NCBI GenBank assembly: GCA_947624075.1
Contig: CANQIM010000059.1
Location: forward strand, 1 to 7,264
Length of the DNA: 7,264 bases
Direction of reading: 5' to 3'
DNA from: an uncultured Bacilli bacterium
Lineage (GTDB): Bacteria > Bacillota_I > Bacilli_A > RF39 > UBA660
Shown one piece after another: positions 4,537 to 7,264 of this stretch. The notes below the pieces were generated by a model. That model searched no databases. It worked only from the letters and a program-made list of their open reading frames with translations, and was not told the DNA's origin. Every line of letters starts with the position of its first letter. Within the stretch, counting starts at the first letter, position 1. The position numbers were made by a program, and so were the translations under genes.

Positions 4537-5715
4537 TTATTTTATTGCTTCTATTCCTGGTAAAGTCTTCCCTTCTAAATATTCAAGTGTTGCGCCTCCT
4601 CCTGTTGAAGCATGATAAACTTTATCTTTTAATCCTGCATTAGAAGCAGCTGCAACTATGTCGCCACCGCCAAGAATAACCTTAATGTTATTAGTAACAA
4701 GATAATTTAGTAAGTCATTAGTACTTTGTTTATATTTATCAAATTCATAAACACCTAGTGGCCCATTCCAAACAGCAATTTTGGCGTCTTTCAAATAGCT
4801 TTCGAAAAGTTCCACAGTTTTTGGACCTATATCAAGTCCCATTTCAGTTTCTGCAATTTGAGTAATATCTTTTAGACGATAATCCTCATCGTTTGAATAA
4901 GTTTGGCTAACAGCAGTATCAATTGGTAAAATTATTTTGTCTCCATGTTCTTTTAACATTTTTTCACAAAAAGCTAAATTGTCCGCATCAAGTAATGATT
5001 TTCCTATTTCAATTCCTTGTGCTTTTAGGAATGTAAAAGCCATTCCGCCACCTATTAAAATTTTATCAGATTTTGTTACAAGATTTTCAATAACGCCAAT
5101 TTTATCAGAAACCTTGGCACCACCTAAGATTACGATAAATGGATGTTCTGGATTATCTAACGAACTTAAAGCATTTAATTCCTTTTCAATTAAAAAACCA
5201 AAGGCAGATCTATTTTGCATGTTAGTGGCAATTCCTACGTTAGAAGCATGAGCTCTATGTATGGTTCCGAAAGCATCATTGATAAAAACATCACCAAGAG
5301 AAGCCCAATATTTACCAAGTTCTATGTCGTTAGAGCTTTCTTTTTTACCATTTAAATCTTCATATCTAGTATTCTGAACTAAAATAACATCACCATTTTG
5401 CATATTTTCAATAGCTTTTTCAAGATTTTGACCTCTTGTTTCAGCAATAAAAGTTACTTTCTTATTTAATAATTCACTTAACCTTGATGCAACAATTTGT
5501 AGATTATTCTTTTCTAAATCAGCTTCTTCTTTGATGCGTCCTAAATGAGAAAAAAGAATTACTTTAGCATTTTGTTCTAGACAATAAGAAATTGTTTTTA
5601 AAGCTTCTCTTATTCTAGTGTCATCAATAATTTTACCATCTTTTAACGGTACATTAAAATCGCATCTTATTAAAACCTTTTTATTTGCAACATCTAAATC
5701 AGTTATCTTTTTCAT
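4537..5715 (-). CDS. pgk: Phosphoglycerate kinase
   Basis: The enzyme transfers phosphate from 1,3-bisphosphoglycerate to ADP, the first ATP-yielding step of glycolysis, in the cytosol. The 392-residue length is standard. The N-domain substrate site is complete: IRCDFNVPL (16-24), DDTRIR (31-36), SHLGR (56-60), NTRYED (115-120) and the INDAFGTIHRAHAS segment (145-158). The C-domain nucleotide site has LGGAKVSDKIGVIE (197-210), GGGMAFTF, WNGPLGVYEF, GGGDIVAAA and the STGGGATLEYLEG motif near the end. LENTR, common in the family, reads VQNTR here. GGTGG lies 4 bases before the ATG. It is the first gene of a four-gene operon and has its own extended -10 promoter, separate from gap upstream. Confidence 0.97.
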   Translation of the reverse strand: MKKITDLDVANKKVLIRCDFNVPLKDGKIIDDTRIREALKTISYCLEQNAKVILFSHLGRIKEEADLEKNNLQIVASRLSELLNKKVTFIAETRGQNLEKAIENMQNGDVILVQNTRYEDLNGKKESSNDIELGKYWASLGDVFINDAFGTIHRAHASNVGIATNMQNRSAFGFLIEKELNALSSLDNPEHPFIVILGGAKVSDKIGVIENLVTKSDKILIGGGMAFTFLKAQGIEIGKSLLDADNLAFCEKMLKEHGDKIILPIDTAVSQTYSNDEDYRLKDITQIAETEMGLDIGPKTVELFESYLKDAKIAVWNGPLGVYEFDKYKQSTNDLLNYLVTNNIKVILGGGDIVAAASNAGLKDKVYHASTGGGATLEYLEGKTLPGIEAIK

Positions 5716-5735
5716 AATACCACCATCCTAATTAA

Positions 5736-5744
5736 ATTATACCA
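5736..5744 (-). promoter_or_regulatory. Extended -10 promoter of the pgk operon
   Basis: The minus strand reads TGGTATAAT: a perfect TATAAT (5736-5741) with the TGn extension. No good -35 is visible at the right distance (CCTTAA at 5759-5764), which is usual for extended -10 promoters. Transcription would start near 5729, giving a short leader before the ATG. With the gap terminator upstream, this makes pgk independent of gap. Confidence 0.7.
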
Positions 5745-5829
5745 CGTTTTTTAGCTTTTTAAGGGAAAAAGAAAGAAATTTTGAAATAACTGTGTGGACT
5801 TGAACTCTTCAAGGGCAACTTTTATGGAT

Positions 5830-5863
5830 AAAAAAATCTACACTTTTTATTTTGTGTAGATTT
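5830..5863 (-). terminator. Strong rho-independent terminator of gap
   Basis: AAATCTACAC (5834-5843) and GTGTAGATTT (5854-5863) are perfect 10-base arms around a 10-base loop. On the minus strand the stem runs straight into a run of Ts (complement of 5830-5836). It begins 10 bases after the gap stop codon. Confidence 0.9.
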
Positions 5864-5873
5864 CCAAAATTTA

Positions 5874-6878
5874 TTATTTTGTCATTAAATATTTGGCAGT
5901 TCTTATCATTTGGGCTGTATAACTCATTTCATTGTCATACCATGCAACGACTTTTACAAGTTGTGAATTATCAACATCAAGAACAGAAGTTGATAAGCCA
6001 TCTACTAAGGCTCCGCAACGTCTACCAATAACATCACTAGAAACAATTGGATCTAGGGTGTACTTTAATGTTTCATTTTGATTTTGCTCTAAAGCAGAAT
6101 TAAGTTCATCAACAGTTACTAATTTGTTTAACTCTAAAACTAAGTCAATTACGGAACCAGTTGGTACAGGAACACGCATTGCGACTCCTTCTAATTTGCC
6201 TTCAAGATTAGGACAAACCTTACCAATAGCTGATGCCGCACCAGTTGAAGCAGGAACAATATTAGCAGCGCAAGCTCTACCACGACGAGCTTTTATTCCT
6301 TTTTTATGTGCTATATCTAGTGTCGCTTGATCATTTGTATAAGCATGTACTGTTGTCATATAACCTTTCTTAATACCAAATGTTTTGTCAATAACATCAA
6401 CTACTGGAGCAAGACAGTTAGTTGTACAGCTAGCAGCGGAAATTATTTTTTCATCACCTGTTAAAATATGATGATTTACATTATAAACAACCGTTTTTAC
6501 ATTACCTTTAGCTGGAGCAGATATAATTACTTTTTTAGCTCCTGCATTAATATGAGCCATAGCTTTTTCCTCTGAAGTGAATAAGCCAGTACATTCTAAA
6601 ACAACATCAACATCTAAATCACCCCAAGGTAACATAGCTGGATCTTTTTCAGCATAAACTCTTATTTTTTTAGAACCTATTACTATTGAATCATCGGTAT
6701 GTGAAATTTCATCAATACGATAATTACGATGATTAGTATCATATTTTAATAAATAAGCTAATTGCTCAGCATCTGTTAAATCGTTGATAGCAACTACATT
6801 AAAGTCAGGATCTTCTTCCATTAAACGAAAAGCAAGACGACCTATTCTTCCAAAACCATTTATGGCAACTTTTACCAT
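5874..6878 (-). CDS. gap: Glyceraldehyde-3-phosphate dehydrogenase, type I
   Basis: This is the phosphorylating dehydrogenase of glycolysis, making 1,3-bisphosphoglycerate from glyceraldehyde 3-phosphate. The 334-residue length is standard. The N-terminal Rossmann fold starts INGFGRIGR (6-14) and has D33 in INDLTD, which favours NAD. Catalytic C151 is in SAASCTTNCLAP (147-158) and H178 in TTVHAYT. ANIVPASTGAA, GVAMRVPVPTGSV and the C-terminal WYDNEMSYT are all present. At the cofactor-selecting loop it reads LDIAHKK (187-193) where many NAD enzymes have LPHK, so the usual Leu-Pro is Ile-Ala. AGGAGG lies 7 bases before the ATG. The gene ends with tandem TAA TAA and its own terminator, so it is monocistronic. 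D33 supports a glycolytic GapA role over the NADP-linked GapB role. Confidence 0.97.
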   Translation of the reverse strand: MVKVAINGFGRIGRLAFRLMEEDPDFNVVAINDLTDAEQLAYLLKYDTNHRNYRIDEISHTDDSIVIGSKKIRVYAEKDPAMLPWGDLDVDVVLECTGLFTSEEKAMAHINAGAKKVIISAPAKGNVKTVVYNVNHHILTGDEKIISAASCTTNCLAPVVDVIDKTFGIKKGYMTTVHAYTNDQATLDIAHKKGIKARRGRACAANIVPASTGAASAIGKVCPNLEGKLEGVAMRVPVPTGSVIDLVLELNKLVTVDELNSALEQNQNETLKYTLDPIVSSDVIGRRCGALVDGLSTSVLDVDNSQLVKVVAWYDNEMSYTAQMIRTAKYLMTK

Positions 6879-6905
6879 TATTTAACCTCCTCTATTTATA
6901 CTTAC

Positions 6906-6934
6906 ATTATATAGTCTTATTTTTTTTCTTTCAA
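6906..6934 (-). promoter_or_regulatory. Strong sigma-A promoter of gap
   Basis: TTGAAA (6929-6934), a 17-base spacer and TATAAT (6906-6911) make a near-ideal housekeeping promoter on the minus strand. Transcription would start near 6899, about 20 bases before the ATG, with the AGGAGG in that short leader. This fits high constitutive expression. Confidence 0.85.
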
Positions 6935-6983
6935 TATATACAAATTAAATTTAACACAATTTGGCAAGTTTTTTGTAAAGAAA

Positions 6984-7006
6984 ATATCCACAGGATTTGT
7001 GGATAA
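6984..7006. repeat. Inverted repeat holding two convergent DnaA-box-like sites upstream of gap
   Basis: TATCCACA (6985-6992) and TGTGGATA (6998-7005) are perfect 8-base arms around GGATT. The minus strand contains TTATCCACA (6998-7006), an exact DnaA box. The plus-strand arm, ATATCCACA (6984-6992), differs by one base. The repeat lies about 50 bases upstream of the gap -35. The minus strand continues ATTTTCTTT, so it could instead, or also, be the terminator of the gene at the right edge. The sequence does not decide between these. Confidence 0.6.
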
Positions 7007-7072
7007 AATTTTAAATAATTGAATCTTTTAGTTATTAAGGTGAGTATTCATGATGAAGTTGTTGGAGTGATG

Positions 7073-7264
7073 TTAACGTAAGCTGGCGATATATTTTTCA
7101 GATAGATTTGTGTACTTGGCTATTTTGGCTATATTCACTCCGTCCTTTAACATATTTTTGGCTAAGTTTTCTTTTTCTTGATGTATTCCTTCACTTCTTC
7201 CAATCTTTAAACCTTGATTCATTCCTCGGCTTATTCCTTGCTTAATAAAAGTATTTTTCCATAA
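7073..7264 (-). CDS. Rpn/PD-(D/E)XK nuclease family protein, C-terminal part only
   Basis: Reading the minus strand from the window edge gives 63 residues and a TAA at 7073-7075; the start lies outside the window. The piece begins LWKNTFIKQGISRGMNQG and continues GLKIGRSEGIHQEKEN, a run of Gly residues about four apart in a charged helix. It closes with NMLKDGVNIAKIAKYTNLSEKYIASLR. A Gly-rich helical linker followed by a small helix-turn-helix-like end of the 'LL-G-I-IA-T-LS-I--L' type is typical of the C-terminus of Rpn family recombination-promoting nucleases, often annotated as putative transposases. The catalytic PD-(D/E)XK core would lie upstream and is not seen here. The frame is open to the edge, with no sign of damage in the visible part. 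Confidence 0.7.
   Translation of the reverse strand, partial: LWKNTFIKQGISRGMNQGLKIGRSEGIHQEKENLAKNMLKDGVNIAKIAKYTNLSEKYIASLR

Noticed and set aside
4937..5251. Plus-strand open frame of 104 codons inside pgk
   Set aside because: It is antisense to conserved nucleotide-binding motifs of phosphoglycerate kinase, with no start signals of its own.
5764..5829. CggR-type operator or a riboswitch before pgk
   Set aside because: No CGGGAC-like direct repeats and no complex conserved RNA fold are visible, only one short hairpin.
6124..6330. Plus-strand open frame of 68 codons inside gap
   Set aside because: It is the shadow of the conserved ANIVPASTGAA region, with no ribosome binding site.

Overview
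The window is A+T-rich DNA with strong AGGAGG-type ribosome binding sites, TATAAT promoters and hairpin-plus-T-tract terminators. It carries a Spo0A gene together with glycolytic genes whose sequences are of the Bacilli/Tenericutes type. This points to a low-GC, potentially spore-forming Bacillota, perhaps an uncultured gut lineage near Erysipelotrichales or RF39. The genus cannot be set from the sequence alone. The standard genetic code fits: TAA, TAG (tpiA) and TGA (the regulator) all close genes.

Layout, left to right. (1) Positions 34-1167 hold a small accessory pair. One gene (minus strand) encodes an exported protein whose C-terminal part is a phage baseplate/tail-collar domain. The other, divergent gene encodes an 84-residue XRE-type regulator. 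The intergenic space holds two tandem 19-bp operator-like repeats and a good promoter for the collar gene. The collar gene has an in-frame TAG exactly where the family has a conserved Gln, and the rest of the conserved C-terminus (PYITVYMYRRTK) lies in frame after it. (2) A terminator hairpin at 1179-1214 separates this pair from spo0A (minus strand, 1224-2000), the master regulator of sporulation entry. A perfect Spo0A box lies upstream of spo0A and overlaps the terminator stem of the gene before it. (3) Positions 2097-5715 form a minus-strand operon in the order pgk, GNAT-like protein, family-4 glycosyltransferase, tpiA. Spacings are 16 nt, 13 nt and a 1-nt overlap. (4) gap (5874-6878, minus) is a separate unit with its own promoter and a strong terminator. 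(5) At the right edge is the 3' end of a gene that looks like an Rpn/PD-(D/E)XK nuclease family member. Between it and gap is an inverted repeat that contains a perfect DnaA box.

Together, gap, pgk and tpiA encode the triose-phosphate section of glycolysis. Two extra genes, one probably for glycolipid synthesis and one of unknown function, sit inside the pgk-tpiA operon. spo0A lies directly downstream of that operon with only a weak terminator between them, so some transcriptional link between glycolysis, envelope lipid synthesis and sporulation is possible. That link is inference. The accessory pair at the left is the least ordinary part of the window.
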